DNA from: CG2-30-58-95 sp964618215
Lineage (GTDB): Bacteria > Chloroflexota > Anaerolineae > Anaerolineales > Villigracilaceae
Reading direction: 5' to 3'
DNA length: 64,000 nt
NCBI GenBank assembly: GCA_964618215.1
Contig: CAZTZE010000013.1
Coordinates: 1 to 64,000 of the forward strand
The position numbers were made by a program, and so were the translations under genes. Of the stretch, positions 16,631-24,778 are shown piece after piece (the stretch's first letter is position 1; each line of letters starts with the position of its first letter). The notes beneath the pieces were generated by a model, which did no database searches, was not told the DNA's origin, and worked only from the letters and a program-made list of their open reading frames with translations.

Positions 16631-17422
16631 ATGTCCAATCCGAAATCAAAAATCGTTCTCATCACCGGCGCAGCGGGCGGAATCGGGCGCGCGACGGTGC
16701 ATCTATTCGCTGAATACGGCTGGCGGGTCATCGGCGTGGACCGCGCTCCCTTCGCCTCCGCTCTGGGCAAGCCCTTCGGTAAGGACTTTCCCAACAACGG
16801 CCTGTTCATCCAGTCCGATATCTCGGATCCTGAAGCGTTGGAGGCAATTTTCGCCCAGGCGCGGGGCTATGCCGATCATTTGAATGCGCTGGTCAACAAC
16901 GCCGCCCTGCAAATCTCCAAACCCATGCTGGATACCAGTGTGGAAGAATGGGATGCTGTCATGGCCTCCAATCTGCGCTCGGTCTTCCTGAGCGCCAAAC
17001 TGGCCTACCCACTCTTCAAGGTGGCGGGCGGCGGGGCCATTGTCAACATCTCCTCCGTCCATGCCGTGCAGACCTCGGCCAATCTCGCCGCCTACGCCGC
17101 CAGCAAAGGCGGCCTGCTGGCGCTGACGCGCGCCATGGCGATCGAGTTCGCGCCGGATAACATCCGCGTCAATGCCATCCTGCCCGGCGCGGTGGATACG
17201 CCCATGCTGCGCGCCGGCCTGGGGCGCGGCCATGCCGGCGATGGCGAAATGCAGGAGCGGCTGGACAACCTCGCCCGTAAAACCGTCAGCGGCAAAGTGG
17301 GCAAACCCGAAGAGATCGCCCACGCCATCTATTTTCTCGCTGACGAGGCGCAATCCTCGTTCATGACCGGCCAATCCATGATCGTGGACGGCGGCGCGAC
17401 GGCGAGATTGAGCACGGAGTGA
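16631..17422 (+). CDS. Short-chain dehydrogenase/reductase (SDR)
   Basis: 263 residues. Classical SDR motifs: TGAAGGIGRATV cofactor loop, NNAALQ, NISSVHAV with the catalytic Ser, YAASKGG with Tyr and Lys, and the C-terminal GQSMIVDGGAT. Start at 16631 (MSNPKSKIVLITG); the upstream in-frame extension only reads the hicA relic. Likely reduces or oxidises a sugar hydroxyl in the nonulosonate branch with NAD(P)H. Substrate unknown. The stop codon lies inside a heptad repeat. Confidence 0.82.
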   Translation: MSNPKSKIVLITGAAGGIGRATVHLFAEYGWRVIGVDRAPFASALGKPFGKDFPNNGLFIQSDISDPEALEAIFAQARGYADHLNALVNNAALQISKPMLDTSVEEWDAVMASNLRSVFLSAKLAYPLFKVAGGGAIVNISSVHAVQTSANLAAYAASKGGLLALTRAMAIEFAPDNIRVNAILPGAVDTPMLRAGLGRGHAGDGEMQERLDNLARKTVSGKVGKPEEIAHAIYFLADEAQSSFMTGQSMIVDGGATARLSTE

Positions 17423-17481
17423 TGCGTGATACGTGATGCGTGATGCGTACTGCGTATTGCGTACTGCGTAATGCGTAACGA
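17419..17481 (+). repeat. Heptanucleotide repeat after the SDR gene
   Basis: Eight full heptads plus a partial one: GTGATGC, GTGATAC, GTGATGC, GTGATGC, GTACTGC, GTATTGC, GTACTGC, GTAATGC, GTAACGA. The array begins at the SDR stop codon. Confidence 0.85.
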
Positions 17482-17487
17482 CCTGCC

Positions 17488-17508
17488 GACTTTCGACCTT
17501 CAATCAAA
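17488..17508 (+). repeat. Short heptad repeat ending at a start codon
   Basis: GACTTTC GACCTTC followed by AATCAAA and then the ATG at 17509. It shares its unit with the arrays at 18336 and 18405. No purine-rich ribosome-binding site is seen. Confidence 0.6.
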
Positions 17509-18336
17509 ATGACCGGACTTCGCCAGACTCTCAAGAAAATTACCCCTGCGCCTATTTGGGATGCAGCGCGTGCCACATACGACGCGCTGAATCGCCTTCC
17601 CGAAGTGCCTTCAGCCTACCTGCATCCCTGGCGGCAGGAGAGCATTTGTCGTCTGACTGGGCTGAAAGATATTCATCGCGGCCAACGCTGCTTCATTATC
17701 GGCAATGGCCCCAGCCTGCGCCAGACCGACTTGACCAAACTGCGCGGCGAATTCACCTTCGGCCTCAACCGCATTTACCTCCTGTTCCCCGAATTGGGTT
17801 TCAGGAGCACATATTTCCTCTCGATGAACGACCTGGTTATCGAGCAGTGCGCCGAGGAAATCCTTACCCTGCCAATGCCAAAATTCCTCTCCTGGCGCTC
17901 CCACCGCTTCTTTCCACCTGAAACGTTCCAACGTGCTAACGTGCCAACGTTTCTTTATACTACCTACACCGGCCCGAAGTTTGCCCGCAACGTCACCGGT
18001 CGGCTGTGGGAGGGCGCAACGGTCACTTACGTGGCATTGCAGTTGGCCTATTACATGGGCTTTTCGCAAGCCATCCTGATTGGCGTGGACCACAATTTCG
18101 TTACCAAAGGTGATGCCAATAAAACCATCACATCGCAGGGCGATGACCCCAACCACTTCGCGCCGAATTACTTTGGCAAAGGCTTCAAGTGGCAACTGCC
18201 CGACCTGGAGACCTCCGAGCGGGCATATCGCATGGCAAAGGCCGCTTATTCCGAGGCAGGCCGCGAGGTCCTGGATGCCACCGTCGGCGGCAAACTGACC
18301 GTCTTTCCGAAAGCCGACTACCTGTCTCTTTTCTAA
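17509..18336 (+). CDS. DUF115/Maf-like protein, possible nonulosonate transferase
   Basis: 275 residues. RCFIIGNGPSLRQTDL near residue 60 and GLNRIYL match DUF115 (MAF_flag10-like) proteins, with TYVALQLAYYMGFSQAILIGVDHN near residue 175. Members include flagellar Maf proteins, which attach pseudaminic or legionaminic acid to flagellins; the fold is related to GT42 sialyltransferases. In a locus with four cytidylyltransferase domains a nonulosonate transferase role is attractive, though unproven. Residues about 138-148 are encoded by an octanucleotide repeat. Confidence 0.65.
   Translation: MTGLRQTLKKITPAPIWDAARATYDALNRLPEVPSAYLHPWRQESICRLTGLKDIHRGQRCFIIGNGPSLRQTDLTKLRGEFTFGLNRIYLLFPELGFRSTYFLSMNDLVIEQCAEEILTLPMPKFLSWRSHRFFPPETFQRANVPTFLYTTYTGPKFARNVTGRLWEGATVTYVALQLAYYMGFSQAILIGVDHNFVTKGDANKTITSQGDDPNHFAPNYFGKGFKWQLPDLETSERAYRMAKAAYSEAGREVLDATVGGKLTVFPKADYLSLF
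17922..17953 (+). repeat. Octanucleotide repeat inside a coding region
   Basis: Four octads AACGTTCC, AACGTGCT, AACGTGCC, AACGTTTC within the DUF115-like gene. The sequence is open in the host frame. Confidence 0.75.
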
Positions 18337-18425
18337 ACTTTCGACCTTCAACCCTTCGCTTCGCTCCCTGGCCTAGCCCGCCAGGGCAGGCAGGGCAAGC
18401 CTTGAACCTTCAACCTTCAACTTTC
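18336..18425 (+). repeat. Compound repeat spacer before a GT2 gene
   Basis: Heptads AACTTTC GACCTTC start at the last base of the previous stop codon. A GC-rich inverted-repeat block (CCCGCCAGGGCAGG) follows, and AACCTTC AACCTTC AACTTTC (18405-18425) runs into the next gene. The block CGCTCCCTGGCCTAGCC recurs near 27148. Confidence 0.75.
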
Positions 18426-19361
18426 CAACCGCTTGTTACCATCATCACCCCATCCTACAACCAGGCGCGTTTCCTCGAAGCCACATTGCGCTCGGTGTTG
18501 GAACAGGATTATCCGGACATCGAATACCTGGTCATAGACGGCGCCTCGACCGACGGCAGCGTGGAGATCATCCGGAAGTATGCCGACCGGCTGGCCTGGT
18601 GGGTCTCCGAGAAGGATTCCGGCCAGTCGGAGGCGGTCAACAAGGGCCTGCAACGGGCGCGCGGCGAAATCGTTGGCTGGCTGAACTCGGACGACGTGTA
18701 CCTGCCCGGGGCGGTCTCCGCGGCGGTGGCGGCCTTCCAGTCCCATCCCGAAGCGGGCCTTGTCTATGGCGATGCCCTGGCGATCGACGCGGAGGGCAAA
18801 CCGTTCAACCTGATGCGCGCCCGGCAGTACACGCTGGCTGACCTGCTGGCTTTCAACATCATCTGCCAGCCGGCGGCTTTCATGCGCCATTCCGTGCTGG
18901 AAGATGTGGATTATCTCGACCCGGCCTACCAACTATTAATGGATAACCTGCTCTGGATGCGCATGGCGCAGAAAGCCCCGTTGGGTTATGTACCGCAGAC
19001 TTGGGCGGCGGCGCGCTACCATGACCAAGCCAAGAACCGCACGCGCGGCGCGGCTTACGGACGCGAGGCTAAGGCGCTGATTGACGACCTGAAATCCCGC
19101 CCGGAATTTGCCGAAATCATCGCCGCGGACGAGAAGCGTATCATGGCGGGCGTCAACCGTTTCGATGCCTTCTACCTGACCGACGCCGGTCAGCCGCGTG
19201 ATGCACTGTGCGCCTATGGGCGCGCCTTCCGCCTGCATCCAGCCACCGCCCTCGGCGACTGGAAACATGCCTTGCTGGCCGTTTTCTCGCTGCTCGGATT
19301 GCACAAGCTGCGCGCCATTTATGATCGTCTGCGCACTCGCCACTTGGGACTGAAAGAATAG
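18402..19361 (+). CDS. GT2 glycosyltransferase with repeat-encoded N-terminus
   Basis: 319 residues. The GT-A domain begins VTIITPSYNQARFLEATL, with VIDGASTDGS and GWLNSDDVY (DxD-like metal site). The C-terminus, from about residue 230, is a helical tail. There is no ATG before the conserved part; TTG at 18402 is the nearest start, which makes residues 2-9 repeat-encoded. The native start may have been overwritten by the repeat. Closely related to the 26314 product. Confidence 0.75.
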   Translation: MNLQPSTFQPLVTIITPSYNQARFLEATLRSVLEQDYPDIEYLVIDGASTDGSVEIIRKYADRLAWWVSEKDSGQSEAVNKGLQRARGEIVGWLNSDDVYLPGAVSAAVAAFQSHPEAGLVYGDALAIDAEGKPFNLMRARQYTLADLLAFNIICQPAAFMRHSVLEDVDYLDPAYQLLMDNLLWMRMAQKAPLGYVPQTWAAARYHDQAKNRTRGAAYGREAKALIDDLKSRPEFAEIIAADEKRIMAGVNRFDAFYLTDAGQPRDALCAYGRAFRLHPATALGDWKHALLAVFSLLGLHKLRAIYDRLRTRHLGLKE

Positions 19362-19364
19362 ACC

Positions 19365-21122
19365 ATGCCACGCCGCAATTGGCTTTCCTGGCTTCCCGCT
19401 GCACTATCAGCCGCTTTCGGCTTGTCCCTGATCGCCGTGGCCTTACTTCCCTATGGAAGCATGAAGGCTTTGGCTGATGCGCTCATGCCGGATGGCAATT
19501 TCACTTCCTTGAAGGCAGGAAATGCCGGGGTATTCAGGGGGCTGCTCGCTGCGGGCGGGGTGGCCTTCCTGGGTTTGGCAGCGTTGACCGTTCTCCGGCG
19601 CTGGGGACTTGTCCTTTCTTTCTTCAAGCAATTTTGGGCGGATGCCCGCCGCTTTTTCGCCGCCCTGCGCCAGCACACGGACAAAGCCGGTTTCCTGGCG
19701 GCATTGCTGGTCATCATGACGCTGGCAGTCATTTACCGGCTGGAATACATCTATTCGTCTTTACACCATGACGAAGCCTATACCTGCGTGGCTTTTGCCC
19801 ATTCTCTGTTCGCTGCCGCAACTGATTATCACCTGCCAAATAACCACGTTTTTCATTCCATCCTGGTCTATTTTTCAACCCAATTATTTGGCCTCCCGCC
19901 CTGGGCGGTGCGCCTTCCGGCTTTTACTGCTGGCGTGCTGCTCGTCCCGGCGGCCTATTGGCTGGCGAAACGCCTTTACGACCGCTGGACGGCCCTCGGC
20001 GCGGCGCTGCTGGTAGCCTGGTTCCCGGCGCTGGTCGCTTACTCCAATAACGCCCGCGGCTACACCCTCGTCGCTCTCTTTACCCTGCTAACCCTGGCGC
20101 TGGGCGATTATGTCCGCAAAGAGAAAAATCTCTTTGCCTGGGGGTTGATCAGCCTGTTCTCTGCGCTCGGCTTCTACAGCGTGCCGGTAATGCTATTTCC
20201 CTTCGGCGTGCTGTTCGTCTGGTTGTTCATAGAAAACCAGGCCTCCTCCGACGGGCCGTATCGCACGAAATGGGAATTCATCTGCCACTGGCTGGCAGCC
20301 GGTCTGGGGACGGCGTTCCTGACCGTTTTGTTCTACCTGCCGATCATGGTCTATACCGGTCCGCAGAAACTTTTTGCCAACGGATTCGTCGCCCCGTTGC
20401 CCTGGGCGGATCTGGCGGAGACGCTTTCCCATCGCTTTGCTGAAACATGGGCCGAGTGGACCTTCCGTCTCCCACCGGCTGTCATCCTCTTGCTCGCCGC
20501 AGGCTGGACCTTGAGCCTGGTCCTCCACCATCGGCTTTCAAACACCCGCATCCCTTTGCATCTAGCGGCGCTGCTGTGGATTGTCGTTTTGTTAATCGTA
20601 CAACGGCCGAATGCCTGGTCGAAGGTGTGGGTATTCCTCCAGCCGCTGATGCTCATCTGGGCGGCCGCCGGGACGCTCGGCCTGCTGCGAAAAATCCGCC
20701 TGAACTTTGGGCGCGGCGTGCCGCTGGCGGCGGTCGTCTTCGGCCTGGCCTTGCTGGCGGGACTGTGGCGTGCCACCCGCTTGGCCCCTGAACTGCCGGA
20801 ACTGTGGGCCGCGCGCGGCGACGAGGAGAGAGCCGTCCTGTTCGTCCAGAGTCAGTTGCAGGCAGGCGACCTAATCGTCGTCTCCCCGCCGGATGACGCC
20901 CCGGTGTGGTACTATTCCGAACTGCACGGCATCCCAGATGTTCATTTCGACGTAGAGACAGCCTTCGAGCGCGCCCTGGTGTTGGTGGATCCGGTTGAGG
21001 GTCAGACTCCCGCGTCGGTCGTCGTCGAACGCGGCCCTGATCCGGCGCTGCTGTCAGTAGAATCGTGCAGTCTGTTGGAAACGTTCGGTAAAATACAGGT
21101 ATTCGATTGCCCGCGCAAGTAG
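19365..21122 (+). CDS. Membrane glycosyltransferase, PMT/ArnT (GT39/GT83)-like
   Basis: 585 residues with about 11-13 hydrophobic segments. After the first membrane spans comes SLHHDEAYTCVAFAHSL near residue 130, the acidic first-loop motif of polyprenyl-phosphate-sugar-dependent transferases, then NNHVFHSILVYFS. The C-terminal part is soluble and extracellular. Such enzymes move a sugar from a lipid carrier onto a lipid, glycan or protein outside the cytoplasmic membrane. It follows the GT2 gene by three bases. Confidence 0.75.
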   Translation: MPRRNWLSWLPAALSAAFGLSLIAVALLPYGSMKALADALMPDGNFTSLKAGNAGVFRGLLAAGGVAFLGLAALTVLRRWGLVLSFFKQFWADARRFFAALRQHTDKAGFLAALLVIMTLAVIYRLEYIYSSLHHDEAYTCVAFAHSLFAAATDYHLPNNHVFHSILVYFSTQLFGLPPWAVRLPAFTAGVLLVPAAYWLAKRLYDRWTALGAALLVAWFPALVAYSNNARGYTLVALFTLLTLALGDYVRKEKNLFAWGLISLFSALGFYSVPVMLFPFGVLFVWLFIENQASSDGPYRTKWEFICHWLAAGLGTAFLTVLFYLPIMVYTGPQKLFANGFVAPLPWADLAETLSHRFAETWAEWTFRLPPAVILLLAAGWTLSLVLHHRLSNTRIPLHLAALLWIVVLLIVQRPNAWSKVWVFLQPLMLIWAAAGTLGLLRKIRLNFGRGVPLAAVVFGLALLAGLWRATRLAPELPELWAARGDEERAVLFVQSQLQAGDLIVVSPPDDAPVWYYSELHGIPDVHFDVETAFERALVLVDPVEGQTPASVVVERGPDPALLSVESCSLLETFGKIQVFDCPRK

Positions 21123-21146
21123 CCGAAGGCCTATTTGGGAGAATTC

Positions 21147-22673
21147 ATGAAAAACTTCCTCGTCAAGAAGGTTATCTTCCGTGAACGCCCCTGGATGTGG
21201 CCGGCCGCGCTGGCATTGATGCTCCTGGCGGGCTTTACCCTGCGCATGTACGACCTGACCGACCCGCCGCTGGATTTCGCCCCCACGCGCCAGTTGTTCT
21301 CCGCCATCAAGGCGCGCGGCATGTACTACCAGTACGTGACCGATGCTCCGGCGCGGCAGCGTGAAGTGGCCATCACTTTGGGTAACAGTATGGGCATCAT
21401 CGAGCCGCCGGTGATGGAAATCATCGTCGCGCAAACCTACCGCCTGACCGGTGAGCGCCTGTGGATCGCCCGCATTTATTCGTCGTTGTTCTGGGTGGTA
21501 GGCGGGCTGGCGCTCTTCCTGCTCGTCCGTGAACTGGCATCTTCGACCGGCGCGGCGATCATTGGGACGCTCGTTTATCTCTTTGCCCCTTACGGGGTGA
21601 TCGCCAGTCGCGCCTTTCAACCCGACCCGCTGATGGTGGCGCTTATCGTTTTCGCTATTTGGGCGCTCTTCCGCTGGCAGAATACCTCTAAGTGGAAATG
21701 GGCGCTTCTCTTCGGCCTTTTCGGCGGACTGGCGCTGCTTGTCAAAAACCTGTCCGTTTTCATCGTCGTTGGGGGATTCGCGGGCGTCATCCTGGGGGCC
21801 CGGGGGCTGAAACGCTCAATTCGCGACCCGCAGGCCTGGGTCATGGGCGGGCTACTGGTCTTGCCCACAGCAGTTTATACGATCTACGGAATGGCGACAG
21901 GTCTCCTGGAAGGGCAGTTCGCCCTGCGCTTCTTCCCGCAGATGTGGCTGGAGCCGGCCTTTTATTTCAGTTGGCAGAATCTGATGAGCAGCGCGGTCGG
22001 CTTTGGAGTGTGGACGCTGGGCGTGGTGGGCGTATTTCTAGCAGATGCACGCCGGGAACGGCCCCTGCTCCTGGGATTATGGATCGGGTATATCGCCTTT
22101 GGGATGACCTTCCCCTACCATTTCACCACGCATGACTATTATCATCTGCCGGTCATCCCGATTGCCGCGCTGTCCCTGGCGCCGGCCGTCAAAGTGATTT
22201 CTGAGCGTTTCTTTCAACGTAACCCGGGCCTGTTCCCGCGACTGGCGCTGGTTGTGCTGGTGTTATTCGGCGTGGCTGTGCAGTCCTGGTATGCCCGCGC
22301 CCGCCTGGCCTCCGCGGATTATCGCAACGAGGCTCCTTTCTGGGAAGAGATCGGTGATAAACTCGGCCATACGGCTGCGGTCATCGGCCTGACGCAGGAC
22401 TACGGCTACCGCCTGGCTTACTGGGGCTGGCAAAGCTCCAGCGCCTGGTTCACCAGCGGGGATATCCAGGTTCGTTACCTGGCCGGGCAGGATTTGGATA
22501 TCCGCCAAAAATTCGCCGAAGACACCGCCGGGAAACAATACTTCCTGATCACCATGTTCGGCGAGTTGAATAATCAGCCGGTGATAAAAGAGCTGCTCTA
22601 TTCCCGCTATCCGGTCTATGCCGAGACGGATGAATATGTTATCTTTGACCTCCAGCATCCTGTTTCGCCTTGA
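21147..22673 (+). CDS. Membrane glycosyltransferase, GT39-like, copy A
   Basis: 508 residues, about 9-11 predicted membrane segments and a periplasmic C-terminal domain. The ATG at 21147 (MKNFLVKK) has TTGGGAGAA upstream and is preferred over a TTG at 21135. RMYDLTDPPLDFAPTRQ near residue 25 is the first-loop acidic motif. RLTGERLWIARIYSSLFW near residue 95 and FPYHFTTHDYYHLP near 320 are shared with the 24779 product, so the two are paralogues flanking an unrelated membrane gene. Confidence 0.75.
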   Translation: MKNFLVKKVIFRERPWMWPAALALMLLAGFTLRMYDLTDPPLDFAPTRQLFSAIKARGMYYQYVTDAPARQREVAITLGNSMGIIEPPVMEIIVAQTYRLTGERLWIARIYSSLFWVVGGLALFLLVRELASSTGAAIIGTLVYLFAPYGVIASRAFQPDPLMVALIVFAIWALFRWQNTSKWKWALLFGLFGGLALLVKNLSVFIVVGGFAGVILGARGLKRSIRDPQAWVMGGLLVLPTAVYTIYGMATGLLEGQFALRFFPQMWLEPAFYFSWQNLMSSAVGFGVWTLGVVGVFLADARRERPLLLGLWIGYIAFGMTFPYHFTTHDYYHLPVIPIAALSLAPAVKVISERFFQRNPGLFPRLALVVLVLFGVAVQSWYARARLASADYRNEAPFWEEIGDKLGHTAAVIGLTQDYGYRLAYWGWQSSSAWFTSGDIQVRYLAGQDLDIRQKFAEDTAGKQYFLITMFGELNNQPVIKELLYSRYPVYAETDEYVIFDLQHPVSP

Positions 22674-22676
22674 CCC

Positions 22677-22702
22677 TTGGCTGCCAATCGCCAAAATGAA
22701 AA
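22677..22702 (+). repeat. Duplicated start region of the 22951 gene
   Basis: These 26 bases match 22932-22957 at 22 positions, including the ATGAAAA of the start codon of the 22951 gene. The copy reads only six codons before a stop. The region between the copies holds two palindromic elements, so insertion appears to have duplicated the gene start. Confidence 0.65.
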
Positions 22703-22709
22703 GGGTGTG

Positions 22710-22841
22710 GTAACTGCTCAGGCATGTCACCCTGAGGGAGCGTTCTTTGCGACCGAAGGGTCTCCCAAAGCCAACCGGTGAGATTCTTCGCCGCTGAAAG
22801 AACGTCAGCGGCTCAGAATGACATCTTGTCTGAGTAGTTAC
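22710..22841 (+). mobile_element. MITE-like palindromic element, about 132 bp
   Basis: Terminal inverted repeats GTAACTGCTCAG (22710-22721) and CTGAGTAGTTAC (22830-22841), with an inner pair TGTCACCCTGAG (22725) and CTCAGAATGACA (22812). The centre contains GAAGGGTCTCCC and GAGATTCTTCG. No ORF inside. The inner motif is a well-known kind of dispersed bacterial repeat; the role is unknown. Confidence 0.65.
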
Positions 22842-22867
22842 AGGATGTGTTTCATATCAGTTGAAAG

Positions 22868-22922
22868 CGTCCCGCAGGATTCTCGCAATCGTCAAATTTG
22901 GTTCAATCCAACCTGCGGGACG
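22868..22922 (+). repeat. Inverted repeat just upstream of a start codon
   Basis: Perfect 11-base arms CGTCCCGCAGG (22868-22878) and CCTGCGGGACG (22912-22922) around a 33-base loop. It lies 28 bases before the ATG at 22951 and could fold in the mRNA leader. Confidence 0.6.
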
Positions 22923-22950
22923 GTTATCCCGTTGGCTACCAATCGAAAAG

Positions 22951-24771
22951 ATGAAAAATCGTTATCTGATCACAACCCTCATCATACTGAATATCCTGAC
23001 GATAGGCTTTTTCATCGTCCCGTATCTCAATGCAACTTATCCGGCAGTCGGTCATGACTACGCTTATTTCATGCCCCGCCTGGTTGATACCCACCTCCAC
23101 TACAAAGTAAACGGATTGAGCATCCAATGGTATACCCCCAGCTTCGGCGGGGGATTGCCGGCTTATCCCAACCCGCACCAGATGCAATTCTCGCTCGTCC
23201 AATTGCTTACCTGGTTTGTCAACCCGTGGTGGGCTATTCTGGCCTCCATCGTCATCTACTCGGCGATTGGGTTTGTCGCCGCCTATTACTTTCTAAAGCA
23301 ACTGCTCGGGCTGCAGCCGCTGGCGGGCATCCTGGGAGCGGTATTTTTTACGGTCAACGGTTTCTATTTTCAACAAATGGCCGTCGGGCATTTATCCTTC
23401 GAGACCTTTCCGCTGTTTGCGGTTATCGTGGTCATCATCGCAAATCCCAGGCTCCCGGGCTGGCTGGCAGGAATCTTTCTTTCGCTTATATATGCCCTGC
23501 TGATATATTCCGGCAGTTTTTACGTCGCTTTCATCTCTTTGCTCGGGCTTCTGGTCGTCATCCCTTTGATCTATTTGCTCAAACCCTCTTTGTTGTCCGC
23601 CAAGCGCTTGCTGGCAATCGCCCTTTGGGGAGGCGCCCTGACCGTCTTATTGTCTGGTTCGAAAGTTTATGCTGTTTCTGCCTTCATGCAGCTTTTCTCC
23701 AGAGCAGTCAGCGATCAATACAATACCAACTGGCTGACTGGTGTGGGCGGGATAACATTTCAGTTCATCGGGACAATGACGATCGCCCCGCTACTGGTGT
23801 TGATCGGAAAAAGCCCGATCGTTTTTATCGTCCGGTTGGCAGAATGGACCGGCTCGCCGTATAGTTTTTGGGAACTGGATGCGGGTCTATCGCCAGCGCT
23901 ACTTGTACTCTTAATCGGCGGCGCGCTCGCCTTTTTGTCCCGCAAACCTGATAGAAAATTATCCATCCCGATAAAAAGACTCCTGGTGCTCGTCTGCCTG
24001 ATCATCGCCATTCTGCTGGTGATCGAATTTATCCTGGCAAGTGGGGTGGTCTACCCTCAAATTCGCGATCTGCCATTCCTCAGGTCCATGCGAGTCAACT
24101 CGCGTTGGACATCCGCTTTTATTTTTCCGCTGGCGGTGGTCGGGGCAGTTATTTTCGATAAATGGACACAAAACTGGAAGTCGAAACAAAAAACTCTGGC
24201 CATCTTCCTCCTGCTTAATGGGATTGCCCTGGCCGGCATGTGGGCGTATTACCTGATCCCGATGAAATACCAGGTGCGAAATTTCGGGGTTGGTTACCCG
24301 CTAACCGCTTACGAAAAGATCCAGCGCGAAGGCGAAACCTTTGTCATGGACCGGATCATCCCCGACATCAACGACTGGGAGGTGTTCCAGGCATCCGCAA
24401 GCGGTTTGCGCCCGTTCGAGACCCTCTTCGGCGACATCGAAACTTTCCGCACCAACCTGCACGAGGGCTCGGTCTACGATATTAGTGATGGCTATTTCAA
24501 CATGACCGACCCGACCGGCTTTGTATTTCCGAAAGAGAACCAGTCCATACCTTTCGAGCGCATCCCGCTCGCGGACCGGGACAAGTTGACCGATTTCATC
24601 CATCACCGCCAGCCAAAGTGGAACTTGCCGGTTGCCCAACAACTCCTGAATTGGGCTGCTTTGATCACGCTCGTTTTGGAATTGGGCAGTGTGGGCATTT
24701 ATTGGGCAAAAACGAGGAAGCCTTTTGCAAGATGGACTTGGCTGTACCGGGTCGTGGTTCGGAGAAAATGA
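22951..24771 (+). CDS. Large multispanning membrane protein, glycan assembly
   Basis: 606 residues. Start at 22951 (MKNRYLITTLIILNIL), immediately a membrane segment; the upstream open frame only reads the inverted repeat. About 11-12 hydrophobic segments, with YPAVGHDYAYFMPRL and FGGGLPAYPNPHQMQF in the first outer loop. This layout resembles GT-C or YfhO-like proteins that transfer or flip lipid-linked sugars. I do not recognise the exact family. Sits between two GT39-like paralogues. Confidence 0.6.
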   Translation: MKNRYLITTLIILNILTIGFFIVPYLNATYPAVGHDYAYFMPRLVDTHLHYKVNGLSIQWYTPSFGGGLPAYPNPHQMQFSLVQLLTWFVNPWWAILASIVIYSAIGFVAAYYFLKQLLGLQPLAGILGAVFFTVNGFYFQQMAVGHLSFETFPLFAVIVVIIANPRLPGWLAGIFLSLIYALLIYSGSFYVAFISLLGLLVVIPLIYLLKPSLLSAKRLLAIALWGGALTVLLSGSKVYAVSAFMQLFSRAVSDQYNTNWLTGVGGITFQFIGTMTIAPLLVLIGKSPIVFIVRLAEWTGSPYSFWELDAGLSPALLVLLIGGALAFLSRKPDRKLSIPIKRLLVLVCLIIAILLVIEFILASGVVYPQIRDLPFLRSMRVNSRWTSAFIFPLAVVGAVIFDKWTQNWKSKQKTLAIFLLLNGIALAGMWAYYLIPMKYQVRNFGVGYPLTAYEKIQREGETFVMDRIIPDINDWEVFQASASGLRPFETLFGDIETFRTNLHEGSVYDISDGYFNMTDPTGFVFPKENQSIPFERIPLADRDKLTDFIHHRQPKWNLPVAQQLLNWAALITLVLELGSVGIYWAKTRKPFARWTWLYRVVVRRK

Positions 24772-24778
24772 TACTGAT

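Noticed and set aside
16703..17503. 266-residue minus-strand ORF opposite the SDR
   Set aside because: No motifs, and it includes the heptad repeat; the plus-strand SDR is complete.
17509..18336. Confident call as a GT42 sialyltransferase
   Set aside because: The motifs fit DUF115/Maf better; the relationship to GT42 is structural and cannot be shown by eye.
18189..18401. 71-codon extension of the GT2 gene at 18402
   Set aside because: It overlaps the end of the DUF115-like gene in another frame and reads through the repeat spacer without conserved sequence.
15255..18425. CRISPR-like arrays
   Set aside because: Units are 7-8 bases with no spacers and no cas genes nearby; these are short tandem repeats.
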